NCBI GenBank assembly: GCA_023265835.1
Contig: JAHFSI010000013.1
Coordinates: forward strand, 1-35,783
DNA length: 35,783 bases
Direction of reading: 5' to 3'
DNA from: Legionellales bacterium
GTDB lineage: Bacteria; Pseudomonadota; Gammaproteobacteria; DSM-16500
The position numbers were made by a program, and so were the translations under genes. The notes below the pieces were generated by a model. It ran no database searches. It worked only from the letters and a program-made list of their open reading frames with translations, and was not told the DNA's origin. Position 1 is the stretch's first letter; the number at the start of each line of letters is the position of its first letter. Below are positions 18,655-28,431 of this stretch, in pieces.

Positions 18655-18876
18655 GTGAAAGGAAGGTATACTATGAAAGATTCGCAGGCGAAAGATTTAT
18701 TTCAATTGCAAACTGAATTGATTGATATGAGGGTAGATATGGCAGTCAGCAAAACAATAGATCGCGCAATTGCACAACTGAGTGACTTGATTCACAATGA
18801 AGTACAGGTAAAAGTACTTCGTAAAGAGGCTGCATTATCTGCATCGACAACAAGTAGAAATAGCAATCGTAGGTAG
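18655..18876 (+). CDS. Small helical hypothetical protein
   Basis: ORF immediately 5' of the transporter gene; second ATG at 18673 possible. Confidence 0.5.
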   Translation: MKGRYTMKDSQAKDLFQLQTELIDMRVDMAVSKTIDRAIAQLSDLIHNEVQVKVLRKEAALSASTTSRNSNRR

Positions 18877-18879
18877 AAT

Positions 18880-19983
18880 ATGCACCATCTCAAATTCAAC
18901 AAACTGTTTTTTCGTGATACATGGCAGTTATTAAAACCTTATTGGACCTCTAATGAAAAAAAATCAGCATGGAGTTTGTTATTTCTGAATATAGCCTGTG
19001 TAGTGGGAGAGGTGCGTGCTAACGTTGGATTTAACCATTTTCATAAAATATTTTACGATGCGCTACAAAATTTTGATAAAAACGGGATCATAGCTGCACT
19101 AGAGTATGTATTAATGATGAGTATATTATTGGCATTAACCACCAGTGGCATGATTTATTTTAATGGATTGCTGAGCATTCGTTGGCGCAGATGGTTGACT
19201 CATCATTACTTACATCAATGGCTAGAAAACCGTTCACGTATGCATGTGTTAAACCCCCATATTGATAACCCTGATCAACGTGTTAGTGAAGATTTGGATA
19301 AATTTCCAGCTATGACGCTTTCTTTATTTCTTGGCCGTAATCAATTGTTGCATTCTATATTAATGCTATTCTCTTTTAGCTATATTTTGTGGGGGATATC
19401 CCATTATTTTTCTTTTCATGTTCATCACGCTGTATGGACCATTCCCGGTTTATTGATATGGATTGCGTTGATTTATGCAATAGTAGGTACGCGTATGATG
19501 ACTTGGATTGGAAAAAAATTAGCGGCGTTGGATTATCAGCAACAGCATTATAACGCGGATTTTCGTTTTAATTTGATTCAATTACGTGAAGAAAAAGAAA
19601 ATGATCAGCCTAAGCTTGACAATGAAAAATTTTCTAATTTATTTAGTTTAGTTTTCAATAACTATGTCTCCATCGTTTCATTAAAGACTCGATTAGCTTT
19701 ATTTAATAAAATATACGGGGTACTTTCTTATATTATTGGCTTTGCTGTTTCCATGCCGCTTTATTTAGCCAAGGCATTTGCATTAGGTACGGTGACACAA
19801 ATATCGAGTGCATACAATTCTGTTAGCGCAGCATTTTCTATTTTAATGGATTCCTTTAATGATTTAGCTGAATGGCGCGCAGTGATTCACCGCTTAGCAG
19901 AACTGAGCCGATCTATGGAAGAGGTGGGCGAAACTGATGCAAAGAAGTTGGAGTGTTGTGCTTATAGGAGAAATGCCTCCTAA
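18880..19983 (+). pseudogene. SbmA/BacA or YddA-like transporter (ABC_membrane_2), truncated; no ATPase domain
   Basis: FRDTWQLLKPYWTSNEKKSAWSLLFLNI...NGLLSIRWRRWLTHHYLHQWLENRSRM...NPDQRVSEDLDKF; the ORF ends abruptly in a non-homologous tail (KKLECCAYRRNAS) next to a toxin fragment. Confidence 0.7.
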
Positions 19984-20150
19984 AGTGGGAAAGACCCATT
20001 CTAAATAATCCGGTTTTGGATATTACGCCCTTAGAAGGTGAGCCATATTATCGATTACGTGTTGGCAAATGGCGCATTATTTTTGACAGGGATGATGAGG
20101 TAAAAGTTATTGCTATTGAAAAAATAAAGCCGCGTGGAGGGGTTCGATAA
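19974..20150 (+). pseudogene. RelE/ParE-like toxin, N-terminally truncated
   Basis: EKCLLKWERPILNNPVLDITPLEGEPYYRLRVGKWRIIFDRDDEVKVIAIEKIKPRGGVR* with no in-frame start and a TAG directly upstream. Confidence 0.75.
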
Positions 20151-20193
20151 CTGCTAGTTGAAATCTATCTAAATATATGTAAATATACTCTTT

Positions 20194-20826
20194 ATGGATA
20201 GATATATTTCGATAGGCAAAGCAGCAAAGGCACTCGGTGTCTCAATTAGCACATTAAGGCGATGGGAGCGTGAGGGAAAAATAAAACCCGTTCCTCGTCG
20301 CAATGATGTTGAGCATCGACGATATGATTTATCAAAAATCAAACCTGAGCTTGTCCGTAAGTTTTCTGATAATCAGAAAACGATTGCCTATGCGCGTGTG
20401 AGTAGCCGCGATCAGTCTTCCGATTTAAAACGTCAAATGGAATTGCTTGAATTATATTGCGCCTCTCAGGGTTGGACGTATGAAATCATGTCTGATTTAG
20501 GCTCCGGCATGAATTATTATAAAAAAGGATTAAAGCGTTTATTAAACGAAATATTAGCAGGAAACGTTCATCGATTAGTTCTCACACACAAAGATCGTTT
20601 ACTTCGTTTTGGTGCAGAGTTAGTATTTGCTATCTGCGAAGCGAAAGAAGTAGAAGTGATTATTCTAAATAAAGGAGAGGAAGGACGATTTGAGGAAGAA
20701 TTAGCGAAAGATGTTTTAGAGATTATAACCGTTTTTTCAGCACGGTTATATGGCAGTCGCTCTCGAAAAAATCAAAAGCTACTGGAAAATATGAAACGGG
20801 CCGTCGAAAATGCTGCTAGCACATAA
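20194..20826 (+). CDS. tnpA: IS607-type TnpA serine recombinase with MerR-like HTH
   Basis: YISIGKAAKALGVSISTLRRWEREGKIKPV, IAYARVSSRDQSSDLKRQ, LTHKDRLLRFG. Confidence 0.95.
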   Translation: MDRYISIGKAAKALGVSISTLRRWEREGKIKPVPRRNDVEHRRYDLSKIKPELVRKFSDNQKTIAYARVSSRDQSSDLKRQMELLELYCASQGWTYEIMSDLGSGMNYYKKGLKRLLNEILAGNVHRLVLTHKDRLLRFGAELVFAICEAKEVEVIILNKGEEGRFEEELAKDVLEIITVFSARLYGSRSRKNQKLLENMKRAVENAAST

Positions 20827-21988
20827 AATTGAATTGAACTGCAATAATAAAGAAGCAACCTATTTTGCGAAAGCATCGGGTGTTGCGCGTCAAGCATATA
20901 ACTGGGCGCTCAATGAATGGCAAAAAGAATATGAATCAGGTGGACGTCCAAGTGAAACAGCATTGCGCCGTAAACTCAATAGCATTAAGCGTGAGCAATT
21001 CCCCTGGATGCTAGAAGTCACCAAAAATGCGCCACAAATGGCGATTATTCAGTTAGGTCAAGCATTCAAGAATTTTTTTGCGAAACAAGCAGATTATCCA
21101 AGATTTCGTAAAAAATGGATAGATGATCGATTTACATTAACGAATGATCAGTTTAGTGTGAACGACTCACGCATACGTATTCCGCATTTAGGTTGGGTGC
21201 GTATGCGTGAGTCGTTGCGATTTATCGGAAAAATTATTTCAGCAACGATATCAAGAGTGGCGCACAAGTGGTTTGTGAGTGTTACAGTCGATACATCAGT
21301 CAATCCTATGCCAACAACGAGCGAAAACCAAGCAGTTGTTGGAGTTGATTTAGGTGTATCAGATTTTGCAACGTTATCGACGGGTGAGGTTATTCGAGGT
21401 CCAAAACCTTATAAAAAACTACTGAGTCGAGTCAAGCGATTATCAAAAGGATTGAGCCGAAAACAAAAAGGATCTAAAAATCGTAACAAGGCAAAGTTAC
21501 TATTGTCGCGTTTACATTACCGCATTGCCAATATTCGTCGAAATGCAATTCATCAATTAACGCATCACTTAGTTAAACGATATAATGTCATTGTCATTGA
21601 AGATTTGCATGTAAAAGGCATGATGAAAAATCATCGGCTAAGTCGTTCATTAGCAGATATGGGTTTTGCAGAATGTCGACGACAATTGACATACAAAACA
21701 GCAATCAACGATAAAAAACTGATTGTTGCTAATCGTTGGTTTGCTAGCAGTAAAATTTGTTCGCATTGTGGATATCAATTAGAAACATTGTTGTTGTCTG
21801 AGCGTCAATGGCTATGTCCCGATTGTCATACCATGCATCATCGCGATGTCAATGCAGCAAAAAATTTAGAGAAATTGGCGGTGAGTTCCACCGTGACAGC
21901 TTGTGGAACGTCCTCTAGCGGGGCAGCTGCAATTGCAGCTGTTAGCTATGGCGTGATGAAGCAAGAATTCAACGCTAAATCGGTGTGA
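20810..21988 (+). CDS. tnpB: TnpB RNA-guided nuclease (transposon-encoded)
   Basis: RuvC motifs VGVDLGVSDFATLS, VIVIEDLHVKGM, HRDVNAAKNL; zinc ribbon CSHCG...CPDC. Overlaps tnpA by 17 nt. Confidence 0.95.
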   Translation: MLLAHKIELNCNNKEATYFAKASGVARQAYNWALNEWQKEYESGGRPSETALRRKLNSIKREQFPWMLEVTKNAPQMAIIQLGQAFKNFFAKQADYPRFRKKWIDDRFTLTNDQFSVNDSRIRIPHLGWVRMRESLRFIGKIISATISRVAHKWFVSVTVDTSVNPMPTTSENQAVVGVDLGVSDFATLSTGEVIRGPKPYKKLLSRVKRLSKGLSRKQKGSKNRNKAKLLLSRLHYRIANIRRNAIHQLTHHLVKRYNVIVIEDLHVKGMMKNHRLSRSLADMGFAECRRQLTYKTAINDKKLIVANRWFASSKICSHCGYQLETLLLSERQWLCPDCHTMHHRDVNAAKNLEKLAVSSTVTACGTSSSGAAAIAAVSYGVMKQEFNAKSV

Positions 21989-22023
21989 ATAGATTTAGGT
22001 AGGTTTGAAGGAACGGCTTATAA

Positions 22024-22344
22024 ATGACCTTACAAATTATCAAATCAATCGATGGTAAAGCAGAATATGTTTTGCTGCCTGTTAACATCTACAATGTGTT
22101 ACGAGGTGAAATTGAAGAAGCCTTAAAGAAAAAATACAGCAGTGAGGATTATGTTCCATTTAATTTGACAGATTACGTAGATAATCCTGTTGCTTTAGCC
22201 CGTATCAACGCTGGCATAACCCAAGAAACTTTGGCAAAACGCATGAATGTGACTCAAGCCTATATTAGTAAAATTGAGGCACAGAGCAAGGTAACAGCAA
22301 AAGTTTTAAAGAAGGTGAAAGCAGCAATAGAAGGCAAAAAATAA
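22024..22344 (+). CDS. Xre-family antitoxin, separated from its RelE-like toxin
   Basis: ALARINAGITQETLAKRMNVTQAYISKIEAQSKVTAKVLKKVKAAI HTH. Confidence 0.85.
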   Translation: MTLQIIKSIDGKAEYVLLPVNIYNVLRGEIEEALKKKYSSEDYVPFNLTDYVDNPVALARINAGITQETLAKRMNVTQAYISKIEAQSKVTAKVLKKVKAAIEGKK

Positions 22345-22488
22345 CAAAAGTTGGCATGAATTGAGTCTTACCAGATGCCGGATACAATAACCTTATAAAG
22401 GGCAATATAAAGATTGCAATTCAACCAAATGTTTGATATTTTGCCCTCAAATTAATCACATAATCAAACCAAAAAGATAAAATCCCCT

Positions 22489-25323
22489 ATGCATAGAATG
22501 TCTTCCACAGGTGCGAATGAAGTCGCAACACAAGCCTATACGGATGATGAGAAAAAAACATCTTCTGTCAATACAGTTAGCCAGTATGAACTGGATTTTA
22601 GGAAGCTTCTTGACGCTTGTTATATAAAACAATCCGTTTTGAACTTCATCGATGATACATCCAATGTCTTATATGAACAGTATCAGCAGCATAAATCCAA
22701 AATAACTTTTGGGCTGCGAACGTTGAAACAAGCTGAATTACTCACTCGTGAAAATCAAGCTGCTGTCATTGTTGCTTGCGAGCATGGATGGAGCGTTGCT
22801 AATGCACTGGAAATTCTGGATGATGCCAATATCGAAATATCAAATGAAATCCGTTTGGCTCTTGTTAAAGCAGGTAAAGATGCAACAAAAGTTGCTGAGA
22901 CACTTAAATTTTTAAATGCTGAAGGGATACTTAATATTAAGCAACCATCCATTTTTTCTCGGGCTGGTTATAGGCCGCCTTATACTGAGAGATTTTTATC
23001 TTTAAATGTTAATCAACTACAAGCACTTCAAAAAGTGATTTCAATAATTCTTCCTAAGGTTGGCTCTGATAGATCAATTATCACTAATATATTCCGGAGG
23101 CTCAATGAAGAGGGGATATTATTAACAGAAGAAATTGCACGGGCCATTATTGGAGTTGGTATATATGAAGTAGCGATTTTGAGTCGTAATCATGTGGCAG
23201 ATACACTAATAAGATTAAATAATGAAAAAATATCACTGACACCTGAAATTTGTGAAGTTGTTAGAAAAGCTGGATATTATGCATCACAGCTCATTGATCC
23301 ATTTATTATGTTACAGACTGCTGGAATACCACTGACAGATGAATTTGTGACAATACTTGTTAAGTATGTTCTTCGTAGTAGCAATCGGTACGATAGAACA
23401 CGAGACGAAGTGCGCGCTGCTGAAGGTCTTGTACAATTATGTAATAATAAAATACCACTCACAAACAAGATGCGAGAAATACTTGCTAGATTTAATTTTT
23501 TTCCATCAGAAATTATTTCTGCACTTGTATCATTAAAAACTGCTGAGATAGAATTAACCGATTTAATGCTGGCTAGGATAGATGAGACTTATAGTTGTAC
23601 TTATAACAATGGAAATGTAATACATGCAATTACAAGCGTTGCTAAAGCGCTCATTACTTTAAAAAAAGCTGGCATACAACTAACAGATAAAATTATTTCC
23701 TCCATGATCTTCAATACTCGATCTTTTAGCGATGGTCAATGTTATGCAGCCACAGCTGCCAATGCGCTAGTGTCTTTTAAAAATGCTCATCTACCATTAA
23801 CAGATAATACTATTGCTGTTATAATTGGAGCTTACGGAAAAAACATAAATATAATTATTGAAGCGCTGCTAAATTTAAAAAATCAATCTATAGAACTCAC
23901 AGATACGATCCTAGCCATTATCATCGAGCATGATTATCCTAAGGATATTGTCGCTACCATTCTGTTATTACACACGGCAAAAGTGCCACTAACAGATCAC
24001 ACCTTACCAGTAATTCTAGGAGGGACTCGGCATCAGATACTCCGCGAAGGCCACTACGAATACATTGCACCATTAGTTGCTGGTGCACTTTTATTCTTAA
24101 CCTCACAGAATATCAAAATTACAGATGAGATCCTAAATATTTTAACGAACAATCTTTACTTGCGGAAATATGCGCAAGAAGTTGCTAATATCATTGTGTC
24201 ATTACACACTGCGGGTATTCCACTGAGTAAATGTATACTGAAAAATGCCATGAAGAATAATGGTTATCTTGCATTATCCTTTAACCCAAAACTTCCTGAT
24301 TTGCTTATCACTCTAAAAAAGACTCATGGTGCTTCACTGACAGATGATATCTTAAATGCTGTAGCCCAAGCTGGTTATGAAAACGCAAAAAGTGTTTCTG
24401 AAGCACTTTTATCTTTAAAATCAGCTAATCTTCTTACAAAAAATATCATGGAGATTTTCGCTAAAAACAAATACCGAGGACCAGTAAAACAAATTGCTGT
24501 TGCACTGCTACTATTAGATTCTTATAAAGTTCAACTCCAAAATGATTCTATATTAGCTCTTTCTAATATGACACCGATGAATATTTCCCATGTAATCGAT
24601 GCACTAGCGTCTTTGTCTAAAGCTGATATTTCACTTACAGATGACATTATTCAGCGTGTCATAAGAGGCCAAGCTAACGCATTAAATGTTGCTATGGGAT
24701 TTATGGCTTTAAAAAAACTCAGGCTCCCACTAACAGATGAAACAATAAATACCGTTTCTTTTCCATTTGAACGTGGATCTGATATCGTTCCTAGTATCAC
24801 TGACTGTATCAAACGTGAAGATAAAGAAAATGCAAAAACAGCAACTTTATTATCTATGTTTATAGCATTAGGTGATATTTTAAAATTACCATTACCATTA
24901 TCTCTCCTCAAGATCATTCATACTTATTTCCAACCCACTGTACTGGAAAGGATAGAAATACAGATTGCTAGTTTTTTCACGATACCTGATGAGACCCCTA
25001 AATGCCCAGTAGTAACCCCAACTCTTACTTGTCATGCAGATCCTCCAATCGCGAGTCTGGATGAGCCCGCATCCAAAACAGAACCAGTTGAGAGTTTAGG
25101 ACAATCTCTTACAAATACAGCGACTGAATCCAAAGATTCATCGATAAGATATCCAATAGGAAGTTTTCGTCTTCTTTTGCAACAAAAACGATTGTTTTTT
25201 CAAGTTGGATCGCCTCTGCAGCGTGCTATTCAGGCTACAGAAGAAAAGCCTGATGATGGTTCTGATCATGAGTGGGCCGACGATATACCAAGCATACTTC
25301 AAAATGCGAAGCCGTCATCCTGA
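22489..25323 (+). CDS. Large alpha-solenoid repeat protein ('LTD' repeats), effector-like
   Basis: 944-aa ORF with about 17 units around AxIPLTDxI followed by a helix pair (VAxALxxLKxA). Confidence 0.8.
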   Translation: MHRMSSTGANEVATQAYTDDEKKTSSVNTVSQYELDFRKLLDACYIKQSVLNFIDDTSNVLYEQYQQHKSKITFGLRTLKQAELLTRENQAAVIVACEHGWSVANALEILDDANIEISNEIRLALVKAGKDATKVAETLKFLNAEGILNIKQPSIFSRAGYRPPYTERFLSLNVNQLQALQKVISIILPKVGSDRSIITNIFRRLNEEGILLTEEIARAIIGVGIYEVAILSRNHVADTLIRLNNEKISLTPEICEVVRKAGYYASQLIDPFIMLQTAGIPLTDEFVTILVKYVLRSSNRYDRTRDEVRAAEGLVQLCNNKIPLTNKMREILARFNFFPSEIISALVSLKTAEIELTDLMLARIDETYSCTYNNGNVIHAITSVAKALITLKKAGIQLTDKIISSMIFNTRSFSDGQCYAATAANALVSFKNAHLPLTDNTIAVIIGAYGKNINIIIEALLNLKNQSIELTDTILAIIIEHDYPKDIVATILLLHTAKVPLTDHTLPVILGGTRHQILREGHYEYIAPLVAGALLFLTSQNIKITDEILNILTNNLYLRKYAQEVANIIVSLHTAGIPLSKCILKNAMKNNGYLALSFNPKLPDLLITLKKTHGASLTDDILNAVAQAGYENAKSVSEALLSLKSANLLTKNIMEIFAKNKYRGPVKQIAVALLLLDSYKVQLQNDSILALSNMTPMNISHVIDALASLSKADISLTDDIIQRVIRGQANALNVAMGFMALKKLRLPLTDETINTVSFPFERGSDIVPSITDCIKREDKENAKTATLLSMFIALGDILKLPLPLSLLKIIHTYFQPTVLERIEIQIASFFTIPDETPKCPVVTPTLTCHADPPIASLDEPASKTEPVESLGQSLTNTATESKDSSIRYPIGSFRLLLQQKRLFFQVGSPLQRAIQATEEKPDDGSDHEWADDIPSILQNAKPSS

Positions 25324-25389
25324 GCATAGCGAAGGATCACTCGAATTTTAGCTGATCCTTCACTTCGTTCAGGATGACAACTTCGCATT
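25303..25389. repeat. Large imperfect palindrome overlapping the end of the 944-aa ORF
   Basis: aatgcgaagccgtcatcctgagcatagcgaaggatca / tgatccttcacttcgttcaggatgacaacttcgcatt; 37-nt arms with several mismatches. Confidence 0.85.
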
Positions 25390-25432
25390 ATGAGGTGTAA
25401 TGGGTATATGCTGCTTTTTCAAAATCCCATTT

Positions 25433-26254
25433 TCATGCTGATCCAAAGAATTGCTTAAGCTCAATGCCAATTTCATTAATAACAATTTTAATATCAGGTA
25501 AGTTAGCTAATTGTTTTCCAAGCCTTATCTTCCAATTTTTTTCCATAGTAATATTTTTTAAGCGGGATTGCAGTATTGATAAAGTAGGGGAGAATGAAAA
25601 TTTATCTTTAAATATCTTACATATTTGATGAAAATCAAAGTTAAATTTATCAGTGCGTTGCAAGATAAACCAGATATCAAAAAGATCCCTAGGTTCATTG
25701 CGAGTTAAATCAAATAAAAGTCCTAGTTTGTTGGAAAGAATAGTATTTAATGACATTACTGATAATTTAACATTTGCATTTCTTATATCGCTGTAACTTT
25801 CTATCATTTTCGCATTTTCAGTTTCTCCATACAAATTCACTCCCATGGAAAAATCAAGACGAATTTCTTTTGGTGCACCTATAATCTCATCATAACCCAA
25901 GTATCTAACATAAAGTTGAGTGCGATTTTTTTCTGTAAAAATATTTTCCTGATTAATGCTAAGAGTAAGATTCGCTTTTTCACTTGCATATTTTAAACAA
26001 CCCAGCTCATTCAGCACATAATCAGCAGTCATTTTATGATTACTTATTAAATCAATATCCTCTGAAAAACGGTGATCTTCAAAATATATTCGCTTAATCG
26101 CAGTTCCTCCGTAAAATACAAATTTATTTTTTAGTTTGCTTTTTGCTAAACACAATAAAATCCAACTTATTATATAGTCTTTTTCTATTGTTTCAGCCAA
26201 GACCTGATATTTTTCGGCAATATGATTGATTTCTGCTAAAGGTATCATCCCCAC
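25433..26254 (-). CDS. AbiEii/AbiGii-type nucleotidyltransferase toxin
   Basis: FVFYGGTAIKRIYFEDHRFSEDIDLIS, NEPRDLFDIWFIL. Confidence 0.9.
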   Translation of the reverse strand: MGMIPLAEINHIAEKYQVLAETIEKDYIISWILLCLAKSKLKNKFVFYGGTAIKRIYFEDHRFSEDIDLISNHKMTADYVLNELGCLKYASEKANLTLSINQENIFTEKNRTQLYVRYLGYDEIIGAPKEIRLDFSMGVNLYGETENAKMIESYSDIRNANVKLSVMSLNTILSNKLGLLFDLTRNEPRDLFDIWFILQRTDKFNFDFHQICKIFKDKFSFSPTLSILQSRLKNITMEKNWKIRLGKQLANLPDIKIVINEIGIELKQFFGSA

Positions 26255-27075
26255 ACACTCGCTTTTATTTCATCTATATTTATATTAAGTTGAACGTACC
26301 AACGACTCAAATAACGGCCACTTTTGTGGCTGTTCGGGTCTAAACGAATATAATCTTTTTTTGAAGAAATTATTTTTTTTAATCCTGGAATATAATTCAA
26401 TCCTAAGTTAAGAATTTCTAAAACATATCCTAGTCGTTTCACAGCAGCTTTAGAATGATATTTTTCTGCATAAGCCAGCAATTTTTTCCAGTCAATCTGA
26501 TTTTGTTTGCTCCAAATTCCTCGAATCACTTCTTTTATTCCTCCGCAAAGTGAGGGGCGATTTAAACAATCTAATATAGTTTTTTCAAGATCGCTAACCC
26601 ATATTTTTTCTTGCTTTGTTACCCAATGTTCCGAGAGGCCCCAAAAATTTTTTGATTGCGTGTAGATAAACTTGTAATAAACAGAATGAATTTTTTTTGT
26701 AGAACGTCTTTTGGCTACTGTGATGATGGCATCAATTAAAGGATGTGTTGTCATGCCATGCAGTCGCATTGCACTATAATGCGAAATATAATAATTAGAT
26801 CCTCCAACTAAGTAATGAGCGATCAATGGCCAGTTACTTAACTGTGTCTCTTCATGTCCCATCTGGAGAATAATAAATAGGCCCGATTTAATACGAGCCA
26901 ATATTCCCCGACCTAGAAGGTCTCCTAAAAAATCACTTGTTTCTTTTTTTCCATGACCATACACACTAGAAGCCTCGTCTAGCGTGAATATGACTTTTCC
27001 ACGCTTCAGCAAGGTCTCTATAAGGTTAGCGCTGGCAATACCTAGCGTTTTAGATCTCTTTATTATCTTCTTCAT
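26245..27075 (-). CDS. AbiEi-type antitoxin
   Basis: N-terminal wHTH, YYISHYSAMRLHGMTTHP, VSDLEKTILDCLNRPSLCGGI; overlaps the toxin gene by 10 nt. Confidence 0.88.
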   Translation of the reverse strand: MKKIIKRSKTLGIASANLIETLLKRGKVIFTLDEASSVYGHGKKETSDFLGDLLGRGILARIKSGLFIILQMGHEETQLSNWPLIAHYLVGGSNYYISHYSAMRLHGMTTHPLIDAIITVAKRRSTKKIHSVYYKFIYTQSKNFWGLSEHWVTKQEKIWVSDLEKTILDCLNRPSLCGGIKEVIRGIWSKQNQIDWKKLLAYAEKYHSKAAVKRLGYVLEILNLGLNYIPGLKKIISSKKDYIRLDPNSHKSGRYLSRWYVQLNINIDEIKASVWG

Positions 27076-27299
27076 TGTTATATTATATGCTATAAAATCG
27101 ATCTGTCAACTCGATAATATTACATTAGATATAATTATAAAGGCGATAAACAACCCCTTAAAAGTAAAATAAATATATATGCTTTAGTCAGTTGCTGGGG
27201 TATTTAATAGCAAATAATGAGAGAGCTTATCTTACAGGTAGTTGCCCTAATGATTTTTTGGTTACGATTCGGTTACAAATTTGCTACAGTGCGGATTTA

Positions 27300-27376
27300 A
27301 TGAGGTGATTTTTAAAAGAGGAGTGAGTCTAAATCAGTGGATAGCAGAGGCGATTAGGCATCATATTCAGGAGTAG
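27300..27376 (+). pseudogene. Internally deleted HicAB remnant
   Basis: atgaggtgatttttaaaagagg (cf. hicA 3' end 30017-30038) fused directly to agtgagtctaaatcagtggatagcagaggcgattaggcatcatattcaggagtag (cf. hicB 3' end 30321-30375). Confidence 0.85.
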
Positions 27377-27412
27377 TTGCTGTTTTTTGCATAAAAATAT
27401 CCTTAAGTTGTT

Positions 27413-28255
27413 TCAAGTCCACATGCCTTGACGACATTTAATAAGACGAACCAACATCTCGGTGTCTTCTTCTTCCTGTTCTTTTTCCATTTTATGATAA
27501 ATATTTAATATCTTAGAACCTTGGTCGCTTATTTTTGTTTCATTGCTTTTCTCTTCACAATATTTGCGCCAACCACTAGCGTCGCTTGGGTCAGGCCGTT
27601 TTGGACGTTCTTCTTTCCACCATCGATAAAGTTGAAGCATTTCTTGTGCGGCCAATGCTTGACGGGTGGGCTGCCCATAACTAGGATCGTTTTTATCAGC
27701 CCAATCATTATCGTTCTTAAGATCGGCAGCCCATTTAAGATGGGCAATTCCTGCTTCTGGGTTGCGCCATCTACTTAAGTGATACCATGGAGTTTTATAT
27801 TTTTTGCGATCTTCTTCTGAGCATATTATAAGTTTCCAAGCTAATTCAATTTCAACAAAATTAACCAATTCATCAAATAAGGCATGCAGCAAACGCGTAT
27901 CAAAATCATACCAATTGCCACGTTTAAGATTAGAGGTCAGGGCATGAGTTTTTGTGACCCAGCGATTATCGATATAACAACGTATCCTGTGAATGCAATT
28001 GGCTGGCCAGTAGATAAAATTCTGTAAATAGTCCAGGCCTTCTTCTGCCAACCAATAACGAAATTTTTTTATTTTGGCTTTTTTTTCCCAAGCATCCCAT
28101 TCCTCTGATGTGCCTGAAAATGGTTTAGGAGTGCCTCGTAACCAATCAGCAAATTTTGAGCAAGACCAATATTCTTTCATTGTTTTGTCCCCCTTAATAT
28201 TTATGAAAAAAACCAAATGCAAACGGGCCCGCGTATAGATCGTAAATGCACACAA
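27413..28255 (-). CDS. Hypothetical Trp-rich protein, possibly phage-derived; likely start at internal Met (MKEYWSCSKF)
   Basis: Long ORF on the same strand as parA; no recognised domain. Confidence 0.6.
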   Translation of the reverse strand: MCAFTIYTRARLHLVFFINIKGDKTMKEYWSCSKFADWLRGTPKPFSGTSEEWDAWEKKAKIKKFRYWLAEEGLDYLQNFIYWPANCIHRIRCYIDNRWVTKTHALTSNLKRGNWYDFDTRLLHALFDELVNFVEIELAWKLIICSEEDRKKYKTPWYHLSRWRNPEAGIAHLKWAADLKNDNDWADKNDPSYGQPTRQALAAQEMLQLYRWWKEERPKRPDPSDASGWRKYCEEKSNETKISDQGSKILNIYHKMEKEQEEEDTEMLVRLIKCRQGMWT

Positions 28256-28431
28256 GCCCGATGCCTTTTACGATCAATCGCAATTTTCGAACAACGTTTG
28301 CAGCAGCTTTCCTATGTTTCTTTTTTTATCCGTAAGCTCCATGCTGGCGGGGTAAATGATATAACTCATTGTCTGCATTGCTTTTGTTTCAAACATGCAA
28401 TTAAAATGAGCGTTGAGGTATAGATTTATAA

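Larger units (their letters stand above)
20163..22004 (+). mobile_element. IS607-family (IS200/IS605-like gene content) element with serine-recombinase TnpA and TnpB
   Basis: tnpA-tnpB pair; imperfect outer inverted motif ctatctaaat (20165-20174) / atttaggtag (21993-22002). Boundaries approximate. Confidence 0.85.

Noticed and set aside
22024-22344. Xre protein as a phage CI-type repressor
   Set aside because: Small, no peptidase/dimerisation domain, and adjacent to a RelE-like fragment, so an antitoxin is more likely.
28217-28423. 68-aa Cys/His-containing plus-strand ORF
   Set aside because: No recognised homology or clear RBS, lies between two minus-strand genes; kept as unsupported.
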